A stretch of DNA of 64,000 bases, from assembly GCA_033782935.1 (NCBI GenBank), contig JAWQEG010000135.1, positions 2,110,501 through 2,174,500 of the forward strand, given 5' to 3'. The notes beneath the pieces were generated by a model. It was not told the origin of the DNA and did no database searches. It saw only the letters and a list, made by a program, of their open reading frames with translations. This DNA is from Petrolisthes cinctipes (taxonomy: Eukaryota > Arthropoda > Malacostraca > Decapoda > Porcellanidae). The translations under genes were made by a program, and so were the position numbers. Of the stretch, positions 1 to 10,683 are shown in pieces (position 1 is the stretch's first letter; the number at the start of each line of letters is the position of its first letter).

Positions 1-2369
1 GGACCCCTAAATATCGAATTTTCGGGGTTTTGGGACTGAATTTCAGATATCGACTTTTTGGCACCTAAAAGATCGATTTTTAGCATGTTTTTAGTCTATA
101 TTTTGAAAATATTCTAGCACTGAGTAGGCATGTACAGATTGCTTCTGGGAACCCGAAATATTGAATTTTCGGGTGTTTTGAGCCTGAATTTGAGATATAA
201 ACGGGTACAGAAGATACATGCACATATTGACTTTGGGCACCAAAAATATCGATTTTCAGCATGTTTTGGGCCTGAATTTTGAAAATACTCTAACACGGAG
301 TAGGCATGTACAGATCGCTTCTGGGACCCCAAAATATCGAATTTTCGGGTGTTTTGAGCCTGAATTTGAGATATAAACGGGTACAGAAGATACATGCACA
401 TATTGACTTTGGGCACCAAAAATATCGATTTTCAGCATGTTTTGGGCCTGAATTTTGAAAATACTCTAACACGGAGTAGGCATGTACAGATCGCTTCTGG
501 GACCCCAAAATATCGAATTTTCGGGTGTTTAGGGCCAGAATTTGAGATATAAACGGGTACAGAAGATGCATGCACATATCGACTTTTGGGCACCTAAAAG
601 ATCGATTTTCAGTATGTTTTGAGCATGTATTTTGAAAATACTCTAACACGGAGTAGGCATGTACATATCGCTTCTGGGACCCCTAAATATCGAATTTTCG
701 GGTGTTTTGGGACTGAATTTGAGATATCGACTTTTTGGCACCTAAAAGATCGATTTTTAGCATGTTTTTAGCCTATATTTTGAAAATATTCTAGCACTGT
801 ACAGATTGCTTCTGGGACCCCAAAATATTGAATTTTCCGGTGTTTTGAGCCTGAATTTGAGATATAAACGGGTACAGAAGATACATGCACATATTGACTT
901 TCGGCACCAAAAATATAGATTTTCAGCATGTTTTGGGCCTGAATTTTGAAAATACTCTAACACGGTGTAGGCATGTACAGATCGCTTCTGGGACCCCTAA
1001 ATATCGAATTTTCGGGTGTTTTGGGACTGAATTTGAGATATCGACTTTTTGGCACCTAAAAGATCGATTTTTAGCATGTTTTTAGCCTATATTTTGAAAA
1101 TATTCTAGCACTGAGTAGGCATGTACAGATTGCTTCTGGGACCCCAAAATATTGAATTTTCGGATGTTTTGAGCCTGAATTTGAGATATAAACGGGTACA
1201 GAAGATACATGCACATATTGACTTTGGGCATCTAAAATATCGATTTTCAGCATGTTTTGGGCCTGTATTTTAAAAATACTCTAACACTGAGTAGGCATGT
1301 ACAGATTGCTTCTGGGACCCCAAAATATTGAATTTTCGGGTGTTTTGAGCCTGAATTTGAGATATAAACGGGTACTGAAGATGCATGCACATATCGACTT
1401 TTGTGCACCTAAAAGATCGATTTTCAGTATGTTTTGAGCATGTATTTTGAAAATACTCTAACACGGAGTAGGCATGTGCAGATCGCTTCTGGGACCCCTA
1501 AATATCGAATTTTCGGGTGTTTTTGGACTGAATTTGAGATATCGACTTTTTGGCACCTAAAAGATCGATTTTTAGCATGTTTTTAGCCTATATTTTGAAA
1601 ATATTCTAGCACTGTACAGATTGCTTCTGGGACCCCAAAATATTGAATTTTCGGGTGTTTTGAGCCTGAATTTGAGATATAAACGGGTACAGAAGATACA
1701 TGCACATATTGACTTTGGGCACCAAAAATATCGATTTTCAGCATGTTTTGGACCTGAATTTTGAAAATACTCTAACACGGAGTAGGCATGTACAGATCGC
1801 TTCTGGGACCCCAAAATATCGAATTTTCGTGTGTTTAGGGCCAGAATTTGAGATATAAACGGGTACAGAAGATGCATGCACATATCGACTTTTGGGCACC
1901 TAAAAGATCGATTTTCAGATTGTTTTTGGCCTGTATTTTGAAAATACTCTAACACGGAGTAGGCATGTACAGATACCTTCTGGGACCTCTAAATATCGAA
2001 TTTTCGGGTGTTTTGGGACTGAATTTGAGATATCGACTTTTTGGCACCTAAAAGATCGATTTTTAGCATGTTTTTAGCCTATATTTTGAAAATATTCTAG
2101 CACTGAGTAGGCATGTACAGATTGCTTCTGGGACCCCAAAATATCGAATTTTCGGGTGTTTTGAGCCTGAATTTGAGATATAAACGGGTACAGAAGATAC
2201 ATGCACATATTGACTTTGGGCACCAAAAATATCGATTTTCAGCATGTTTTGGGCCTGAATTTTGAAAATACTCTAACACGGAGTAGGCATGTACAGATCG
2301 CTTCTGGGACCCCAAAATATCGAATTTTCGGGTGTTTAGGGCCAGAATTTGAGATATAAACGGGTACAG
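1..2369 (+). repeat. Block P1, copy 1 of a four-copy segmental repeat
   Basis: A anchors lie at 80, 757, 1071, 1572 and 2063. Private markers are gggaacccgaaatattg (about 149), ttttccggtg (about 833), ctttcggcacc followed by aaatatagat (about 898), cacggtgtagg (about 962), catgtgcagatcgc (about 1474), gtttttggactg (about 1519), ttcgtgtgtttagg (about 1827) and cagattgtttttgg (about 1917). All recur 6,969 bp downstream. Only a few substitutions were noticed between copies 1 and 2. The left end of the block lies outside the window. Confidence 0.9.
1487..1624 (+). repeat. Short type A monomer, 138 bp (exemplar)
   Basis: This is identical in plan to A1 but has ctagcactgtacagattgc in place of ctagcactgagtaggcat followed by gtacag. 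Ten bases (gagtaggcat) are lost near the end of the monomer. HORs beginning with this form are 491 rather than 501 bp, 315 rather than 325 bp, or 667 rather than 677 bp. The form recurs through the whole window, mainly on the A1 background, so it is an old variant spread by HOR exchange rather than many separate deletions. Confidence 0.92.
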
Positions 2370-4469
2370 AAGATGCATGCACATATCGACTTTTGGGCAC
2401 TTAAAGATCGATTTTCAGTATGTTTTTGGCATGTATTTTGAAAATACTCTAACACGGAGTAGGCATGTACAGATACCTTCTGGGACCTCTAAATATCGAA
2501 TTTTCGGGTGTTTTGGGACTGAATTTGAGATATCGATTTTTTGGCACCTAAAATGTCGATTTTTAGCATGTTTTTAGCCTATATTTTGAAAATATTCTAG
2601 CACTGTGTAGGCATGTACAGATTGCTTCTGGGACCCCAAAATATTGAATTTTCGGGTGTTTTGAGCATGAATTTGAGATATAAACGAGTACAGAAGATAC
2701 ATGCACATATTGACTTTGGACATCTAAAATATCGATTTTCAGCATGTTTTGGGCCTGTATTTTGAAAATACTCTAACACTGAGTAGGCATGTACAGATTG
2801 CTTCTGGGACCCCAAAATATTGAATTTTCGGGTGTTTTGAGCCTGAATTTGAGATATAAACGGGTACAGAAGATACATGCACATATTGACTTTGGGCACC
2901 AAAAATATCGATTTTCAGCATGTTTAAGGCCTGAATTTTGAAAATACTCTAACACGGAGTAGGCATGTACAGATCGCTTCTGGGACCCCAAAATATCGAA
3001 TTTTCGGGTGTTTAGGGCCAGAATTTGAGATATAAACGGGTACAGAAGATGCATGCACATATCGACTTGTGGGCACCTAAAAGATCGATTTTCAGTATGT
3101 TTTTGGCTTGTATTTTGATAATACTCTAACACTGAGTAGGCATGTACAGATACCTTCTGGGACCTTTAAATATCGAATTTTCGGGTGTTTTGGGACTGAA
3201 TTTGAGATATCGACTTTTTGGCACCTAAAAGATCGATTTTTAGCATGTTTTTAGCCTATATTTTGAAAATATTCTAGCACTGTACAGATTGCTTCTGGGA
3301 CCCCAAAATATTGAATTTTCGGGTGTTTTGAGCCTGAATTTGAGATATAAACGGGTACAGAAGATACATGCACATATTGACTTTGGGCACCAAAAATATC
3401 GATTTTCAGCATGTTTTGGGCCTGAATTTTCAAAATACTCTAACACGGAGTAGGCATGTACAGATCGCTTCTGGGACCCCAAAATATCGAATTTTCGGGT
3501 GTTTAGGGCCAGAATTTGAGATATAAACGGGTACAGAAGATGCATGCACATATCGACTTTTGGGCACCTAAAAGATCGATTTTCAGTATGTTTTTGGCCT
3601 GTATTTTGAAAATACTCTAACACGGAGTAGGCATGTACAGATACCTTCTGGGACCTCTAAATATCGAATTTTCGGGTGTTTTGGGACTGAATTTGAGATT
3701 CGATTTTTTGGCACCTAAAATGTCGATTTTTAGCATGTTTTTAGCCTATATTTTGAAAATATTCTAGCACTGTGTAGGCATGTACAGATTGCTTCTGGGA
3801 CCGCAAAATATTGAATTTTCGGGTGTTTTGAGCATGAATTTGAGATATAAACGAGTACAGAAGATACATGCACATATTGACTTTGGACATCTAAAATATC
3901 GATTTTCAGCATGTTTTGGGCCTGTATTTTGAAAATACTCTAACACTGAGTAGGAATGTACAGATTGCTTCTGGGACCCCAAAATATTGAATTTTCGGGT
4001 GTTTTGAGCCTGAATTTGAGATATAAACGGGTACTGAAGATGCATGCACATATCGACTTTTGTGCACCTAAAAGATCGATTTTCAGTATGTTTTGAGCAT
4101 GTATTTTGAAAATACTCTAACACGGAGTAGGCATGTACAGATCGCTTCTGGGACCCCTAAATATCGAATTTTCGGGTGTTTTGGGACTGAATTTGAGATA
4201 TCGACTTTTTGGCACCTAAAAGATCGATTTTTAGCATGTTTTTAGCCTATATTTTGAAAATATTCTAGCACTGAGTAGGCATGTACAGATTGCTTCTGGG
4301 ACCCCAAAATATTGAATTTTCGGGTGTTTTGAGCCTGAATTTGAGATATAAACTGGTACAGAAGATACATGCACATATTGACTTTGGGCACCAAAAATAT
4401 CGATTTTCAACATGTTTTGGGCCTGAATTTTGAAAATACTCTAACACGGAGTAGGCATGTACAGATCGT

Positions 4470-4646
4470 TTCTGGGACCCCTAAATATCGAATTTTCGGG
4501 TGTTTTGAGCCTGAATTTGAGATATAAACGGGTACTGAAGATGCATGCACATATCGACGTTTGTGCACCTAAAATATCGATTTTCAGTATGTTTTGAGCA
4601 TGTAATTTGAAAATACTCTAACACGGAGTAGGCATGTACAGATCGC
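4470..4646 (+). repeat. Chimeric monomer, A-type start and C-type remainder
   Basis: The first about 35 bases read gggacccctaaatatcg, the A-class opening. The monomer then continues with ttgagcctg, aaacgggtactgaag and gtatgttttgagcatg, the C class, and keeps the 29-bp segment that A lacks. A switch inside the shared tatcgaattttcgggtgttt stretch explains it. A similar A/C chimera sits at about 40440. Confidence 0.75.
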
Positions 4647-6173
4647 TTCTGGGACTCCTAAAAATCGAATTTTCGGGTGTTTTGGGACTGAATTTGAGAT
4701 ATCGACTTTTTGGCACCTAAAAGATCGATTTTTAGCATGTTTTTAGCCTATATTTTGAAAATATTCTAGCACTGTACAGATTGCTTCTGGGACCCCAAAA
4801 TATTGAATTTTCGGGTGTTTTGAGCCTGAATTTGAGATATAAACGGGTACAGAAGATACATGCACTTATTGACTTTGGGCACCAAAAATATCGATTTTCA
4901 GCATGTTTTGGGCCTGAATTTTGAAAATACTCTAACACGGAGTAGGCATGTACAGATCTCTTCTGGGACCCCAAAATATCGAATTTTCGGGTGTTTAGGG
5001 CCAGAATTTGAGATATAAACGGGTACAGAAGATGCATGCACATATCGACTTTTGGGAACCTGAAAGATCGATTTTCAGTATGTTTTTGGCCTGTATTTTG
5101 AAAATACTCTAACACGGAGTAGGCATGTACAGATACTTTCTGGGACCTCTATATATCGAATTTTCGGGTGTTTTGGGACTGAATTTGAGATATCGATTTT
5201 TTGGCACCTAAAATGTCGATTTTTAGCATGTTTTTAGCCTATATTTTGAAAATATTCTAGCACTGTGTAGGCATGTACAGATCGCTTCTGGGACCCCAAA
5301 ATATCGAATTTTCGGGTGTTTTGAGCCTGAATTTGAGATATAAACGGGTACTGAAGATGCATGCACATATCGACTTTTGTGCACCTAAAAGATCGATTTT
5401 CAGTATGCTTTGAGCATGTAATTTGAAAATACTCTAACACGGAGTAGGCATGTACAGATCGCTTCTGGGACCCCTAAATATCGAATTTTCGGGTGTTTTG
5501 TGACTGAATATGAGATATCGACTTTTTGGCACCTAAAAGATCGATTTTTAGCATGTTTTTAGCCTATATTTTGAAAATATTCTAGCACTGTACAGATTGC
5601 TTCTGGGACCCCAAAATATTGAATTTTCGGGTGTTTTGAGCCTGAATTTGAGATATAAACGGGTACAGAAGATACATGCACATATTGACTTTGGGCACCA
5701 AAAATATAGATTTTCAGCATGTTTTGGGCCTGAATTTTGAAAATACTCTAACACGGAGTTGGCATGTACAGATCGTTTCTGGGACCCCAAAATATCGAAT
5801 TTTCGGGTGTTTTGAGCCTGAATTTGAGATATAAACGGGTACTGAAGATGCATGCACATATCGACTTTTGTGCACCTAAAAGATCTATTTTCAGTATGTT
5901 TTGAGCATGTAATTTGAAAATACTCTAACACGGAGTAGGCATGTACAGATCGCTTCTGGGACCCCTAAAAATCGAATTTTCGGGTGTTTTGGGACTGAAT
6001 TTGAGATATCGACTTTTTGGCACCTAAAAGATCGATTTTTAGCATGTTTTTAGCCTATATTTTGAAAATATTCTAGCACTGTACAGATTGCTTCTGGGAC
6101 CCCAAAATATTGAATTTTCGGGTGTTTTGAGCCTGAATTTGAGATATAAACGGGTACAGAAGATACATGCACA

Positions 6174-6200
6174 TATCGACTTTTGGGCACCTGAAAGACT
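6174..6200 (+). repeat. Templated 19-bp gain inside a B monomer
   Basis: A B monomer reading atacatgcacata switches to C-type tcgacttttgggcacctg, then aaaga, and resumes B at ctttgggcaccaaaaatat. The gggcacc motif is therefore present twice and the unit is 510 instead of 491 bp. The rare cacctgaaag variant in the insert also occurs in the neighbouring C monomer at about 6386, which makes that copy the likely template. Confidence 0.8.
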
Positions 6201-6969
6201 TTGGGCACCAAAAATATCGATTTTCAGCATGTTTTGGGCCTGAATTTTGAAAATACTCTAACACGGAGTAGGCATGTACAGATCGCTTCTGGGACCCCAA
6301 AATATCGAATTTTCGGGTGTTTAGGGCCAGAATTTGAGATATAAACGGGTACAGAAGATGCATGCACATATCGACTTTTGGGCACCTGAAAGATCGATTT
6401 TCAGTATGTTTTTGGCCTGTATTTTGAAAATACTCTAACACGGAGTAGGCATGTACAGATACCTTCTGGGACCTCTAAATATCGAATTTTCGGGTGTTTT
6501 GGGACTGAATTTGAGATATCAATTTTTTGGCACCTAAAATGTCGATTTTTAGCATGTTTTTAGCCTATATTTTGAAAATATTCTAGCACTGTGTAGGCAT
6601 GTACAGATTGCTTCTGGGACCCCAAAATATTGAATTTTCGGGTGTTTTGAGCCTGAATTTGAGATATAAACGGGTACAGAAGATACATGCACATATTGAC
6701 TTTGGGCATCTAAAATATCGATTTTCAGCATGGTTTGGGCCTGTATTTTGAAAATACTCTAACACGGAGTAGGCATGTACAGATTTCTTCTGGGACCCTA
6801 AAATATTGAATTTTCGGGTGTTTTGAGCCTGAATTTGAGATATAAACGAGTACTGAAGATGCATGCACATATCGACTTTTGTGCACCTAAAAGATCGATT
6901 TTCAGTATGTTTTGAGCATGTATTTTGAAAATACTCTAACACGGAGTAGGCATGTACAGATCGCTTCTG

Positions 6970-9338
6970 GGACCCCTAAATATCGAATTTTCGGGGTTTT
7001 GCGACTGAATTTCAGATATCGACTTTTTGGCACCTAAAAGATCGATTTTTAGCATGTTTTTAGTCTATATTTTGAAAATATTCTAGCACTGAGTAGGCAT
7101 GTACAGATTGCTTCTGGGAACCCGAAATATTGAATTTTCGGGTGTTTTGAGCCTGAATTTGAGATATAAACGGGTACAGAAGATACATGCACATATTGAC
7201 TTTGGGCACCAAAAATATCGATTTTCAGCATGTTTTGGGCCTGAATTTTGAAAATACTCTAACACGGAGTAGGCATGTACAGATCGCTTCTGGGACCCCA
7301 AAATATCGAATTTTCGGGTGTTTTGAGCCTGAATTTGAGATATAAACGGGTACAGAAGATACATGCACATATTGACTTTGGGCACCAAAAATATCGATTT
7401 TCAGCATGTTTTGGGCCTGAATTTTGAAAATACTCTAACACGGAGTACGCATGTACAGATCGCTTCTGGGACCCCAAAATATCGAATTTTCGGGTGTTTA
7501 GGGCCAGAATTTGAGATATAAACGGGTACAGAAGATGCATGCACATATCGACTTTTGGGCACCTAAAAGATCGATTTTCAGTATGTTTTGAGCATGTATT
7601 TTGAAAATACTCTAACACGGAGTAGGCATGTACATATCGCTTCTGGGACCCCTAAATATCGAATTTTCGGGTGTTTTGGGACTGAATTTGAGATATCGAC
7701 TTTTTGGCACCTAAAAGATCGATTTTTAGCATGTTTTTAGCCTATATTTTGAAAATATTCTAGCACTGTACAGATTGCTTCTGGGACCCCAAAATATTGA
7801 ATTTTCCGGTGTTTTGAGCCTGAATTTGAGATATAAACGGGTACAGAAGATACATGCACATATTGACTTTCGGCACCAAAAATATAGATTTTCAGCATGT
7901 TTTGGGCCTGAATTTTGAAAATACTCTAACACGGTGTAGGCATGTACAGATCGCTTCTGGGACCCCTAAATATCGAATTTTCGGGTGTTTTGGGACTGAA
8001 TTTGAGATATCGACTTTTTGGCACCTAAAAGATCGATTTTTAGCATGTTTTTAGCCTATATTTTGAAAATATTCTAGCACTGAGTAGGCATGTACAGATT
8101 GCTTCTGGGACCCCAAAATATTGAATTTTCGGATGTTTTGAGCCTGAATTTGAGATATAAACGGGTACAGAAGATACATGCACATATTGACTTTGGGCAT
8201 CTAAAATATCGATTTTCAGCATGTTTTGGGCCTGTATTTTAAAAATACTCTAACACTGAGTAGGCATGTACAGATTGCTTCTGGGACCCCAAAATATTGA
8301 ATTTTCGGGTGTTTTGAGCCTGAATTTGAGATATAAACGGGTACTGAAGATGCATGCACATATCGACTTTTGTGCACCTAAAAGATCGATTTTCAGTATG
8401 TTTTGAGCATGTATTTTGAAAATACTCTAACACGGAGTAGGCATGTGCAGATCGCTTCTGGGACCCCTAAATATCGAATTTTCGGGTGTTTTTGGACTGA
8501 ATTTGAGATATCGACTTTTTGGCACCTAAAAGATCGATTTTTAGCATGTTTTTAGCCTATATTTTGAAAATATTCTAGCACTGTACAGATTGCTTCTGGG
8601 ACCCCAAAATATTGAATTTTCGGGTGTTTTGAGCCTGAATTTGAGATATAAACGGGTACAGAAGATACATGCACATATTGACTTTGGGCACCAAAAATAT
8701 CGATTTTCAGCATGTTTTGGACCTGAATTTTGAAAATACTCTAACACGGAGTAGGCATGTACAGATCGCTTCTGGGACCCCAAAATATCGAATTTTCGTG
8801 TGTTTAGGGCCAGAATTTGAGATATAAACGGGTACAGAAGATGCATGCACATATCGACTTTTGGGCACCTAAAAGATCGATTTTCAGATTGTTTTTGGCC
8901 TGTATTTTGAAAATACTCTAACACGGAGTAGGCATGTACAGATACCTTCTGGGACCTCTAAATATCGAATTTTCGGGTGTTTTGGGACTGAATTTGAGAT
9001 ATCGACTTTTTGGCACCTAAAAGATCGATTTTTAGCATGTTTTTAGCCTATATTTTGAAAATATTCTAGCACTGAGTAGGCATGTACAGATTGCTTCTGG
9101 GACCCCAAAATATCGAATTTTCGGGTGTTTTGAGCCTGAATTTGAGATATAAACGGGTACAGAAGATACATGCACATATTGACTTTGGGCACCAAAAATA
9201 TCGATTTTCAGCATGTTTTGGGCCTGAATTTTGAAAATACTCTAACACGGAGTAGGCATGTACAGATCGCTTCTGGGACCCCAAAATATCGAATTTTCGG
9301 GTGTTTAGGGCCAGAATTTGAGATATAAACGGGTACAG
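6970..9338 (+). repeat. Block P1, copy 2 (offset 6,969 bp)
   Basis: A anchors at 7049, 7726, 8040, 8541 and 9032 equal those of copy 1 plus 6,969. All private markers of copy 1 are present. Differences seen include tttgcgactg at about 7011 (tttgggactg in copy 1), gagtacgcatg at about 7444 and a 3-bp loss (cagaatgcatg) at about 9339 that ends the exact colinearity. Confidence 0.9.
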
Positions 9339-10189
9339 AATGCATGCACATATCGACTTTTGGGCACCTAAAAGATCGATTTTCAGTATGTTTTTGGCCT
9401 GTATTTTGAAAATACTCTAACACGGAGTAGGCATGTACAAATACCTTCTGGGACCTCTAAATATCGAATTTTCGGGTGTTTTGGGACTGAATTTGAGATA
9501 TCGATTTTTTGGCACCTAAAATGTCGATTTTTAGCATGTTTTTAGACTATATTTTGAAAATATTCTAGCACTGTGTAGGCATGTACAGATTGCTTCTGGG
9601 ACCCCAAAATATTGAATTTTCGGGTGTTTTGAGCCTGAATTTGAGATATAAACGGGTACAGAAGATACATGCACATATTGACTTTTGGGCACCTAAAATA
9701 TCGATTTTCAGTATGTTTTGGGCATGTATTTTGAAAATACTCTAACACGGAGTAGGCATGTACAGATCGCTTCTGGGACCCCTAAATATCGAATTTTCGG
9801 GGGTTTTGGGACTTAATTTGAGATATCGACTTTTGGCACCTAAAAGATCGATTTTTAGCATGTTTTTAGCCTATATTTTGAAAATATTCTAGCACTGAGT
9901 AGGCATGTACAGATTGCTTCTGGGACCCCAAAATATTGAATTTTCGGGTGTTTTGAGCCTGAATTTGAGATATAAACGGGTACAGAAGATACATACACAT
10001 AGTGACTTTGGGCACCAAAAATATCGATTTTCAGCATGTTTTGGGCCTGAATTTTGAAAATACTCTAACTCGGAGTAGGCATGTATAGATCGCTTCTGGG
10101 ACCTCAAAATATCGAATTTTCGGGTGTTTTGAGCCTGAATTTGAGATATAAACGGGTACTGATGATGCATGCACATATCGAACTTTGTG
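9339..10189 (+). repeat. HOR tract between block copies 2 and 3
   Basis: Anchors lie at 9531 (A2) and 9855; units are 324 and 501 bp. The tract resembles 15540-16365 in order and variants: a dimeric 324-bp unit with gggcatgtattttg, followed by an A with cgacttttggcacc (one T short), and a B with cacatagtgac at about 9995 and 16114. It is therefore another long-range related pair. Confidence 0.82.
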
Positions 10190-10270
10190 CACCTAAAAGA
10201 TCGATTTTCAGTATGTTTTGAGCATGTATTTTGAAAATACTCTAACACGGAGTAGGCATGTACAGATCGC

Positions 10271-10418
10271 TTCTGGGACCCCTAAATATCGAATTTTCGG
10301 GTGTTTTGGGACTGAATTTGAGATATTGACTTTTTGGCACCTAAAAGATCGATTTTTAGCATGTTTTTAGCCTATATTTTGAAAATATTCTAGCACTGAG
10401 TAGGCATGTACAGATTGC
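10271..10418 (+). repeat. Type A monomer, 148 bp (flavour A1 exemplar)
   Basis: This is the shortened class that marks the start of each HOR. First half: gggacccctaaatatcg to gagatat, then directly (c/t)gacttttt. The 29 bases that B and C carry between gagatat and cgac (aaacgggtacagaagatgca followed by tgcacatat) are missing. The lost segment is bounded by ATAT on both sides in C, so a single deletion at 4-bp microhomology explains A exactly (177-29=148). Second half: gatcgatttttagcatg, tttttagcctatatttt, ttctagcactgag. The A1 flavour has cctaaaagatcg before the anchor. Confidence 0.93.
10374..10388. other. Matching 15-bp dyad in A monomer
   Basis: atattttgaaaatat has 7-bp arms around one G. 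Compared with the C dyad, both outermost bases changed together (G...C to A...T), so pairing is retained. A monomers in the 48-59 kb region that read ctatcttttgaaaat (for example 48350, 54444, 59228) break one arm. Confidence 0.78.
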
Positions 10419-10594
10419 TTCTGGGACCCCAAAATATCGAATTTTCGGGTGTTTTGAGCCTGAATTTGAGATATAAACGGGTACAGAAGATACATGCACA
10501 TATTGACTTTGGGCACCAAAAATATCGATTTTCAGCATGTTTTGGGCCTGAATTTTGAAAATACTCTAACACGGAGTAGGCATGTACAGATCGC
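10419..10594 (+). repeat. Type B monomer, 176 bp (exemplar)
   Basis: This is the full-length class that follows A in each HOR. Against C it is one base shorter (tgactttggg against cgacttttggg). It carries atacatgcacatattgac where C has atgcatgcacatatcgac, and cagcatgttttgggcctg where C has cagtatg. B begins after gattgcttctggg, while C begins after gatcgc or gatacc. Two flavours occur: ggcaccaaaaatatcg, and ggcatctaaaatatcg with gcctgtattttg. Several B/C differences are CG to TG, as expected from deamination of methylated cytosine. Confidence 0.92.
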
Positions 10595-10683
10595 TTCTGG
10601 GACCCCAAAATATCGAATTTTCGGGTGTTTAGGGCCAGAATTTGAGATATAAACGGGTACAGAAGATGCATGCACATATCGAC
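10595..10683 (+). repeat. Half-unit 1 of the monomer (89 bp)
   Basis: This first half of the C exemplar aligns almost without gaps to the second half (10684-10771). Matching landmarks in order are gggacccc/gggcacct, aaaatatcga/aaaagatcga, ttttcgggtg/tttcagtatg, ggccagaattt/ggcctgtattt, aaacggg/aacacgg and gatgcatgcacatatcgac/taggcatgtacagatacc. Hand-counted identity is about two thirds over the first 50 columns. I infer that the 177-bp monomer arose by duplication of an about 88-bp ancestor followed by divergence. Confidence 0.85.

Larger units (their letters stand above)
2370..6969 (+). repeat. HOR tract between block copies 1 and 2
   Basis: A anchors lie at 2563, 3240, 3730, 4231, 4732, 5223, 5548, 6039 and 6549. 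Unit lengths are 677, 490, 501, 501, 491, 325, 491, 510 and 500. A2-type anchors are 2563, 3730, 5223 and 6549; the rest are A1. The tract includes a chimeric monomer at about 4470 and a monomer with a 19-bp gain at about 6174, both listed separately. No sequence other than satellite was seen. Confidence 0.9.

Noticed and set aside
885..1085. Plus-strand open frames of about 66 codons (also 2377, 7854, 12152, 14636, 39514, 55430).
   Set aside because: They span B/A monomer joints and occur only where chance variants remove a stop. No sign of selection on the frame is visible.
10622..10640. Possible CENP-B box like motif at ttcgggtgttttggg in A monomers.
   Set aside because: The consensus core TTCGnnnnAnnCGGG is matched at TTCG and GGG only. 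The required A is T and the C is T, and B and C monomers are worse. CENP-B boxes are mainly mammalian.
10660..10676. tgcatgca palindrome and atcgat sites as regulatory or origin elements.
   Set aside because: They occur in most monomers as part of the repeat. Short palindromes are expected here, and nothing links them to binding or replication.
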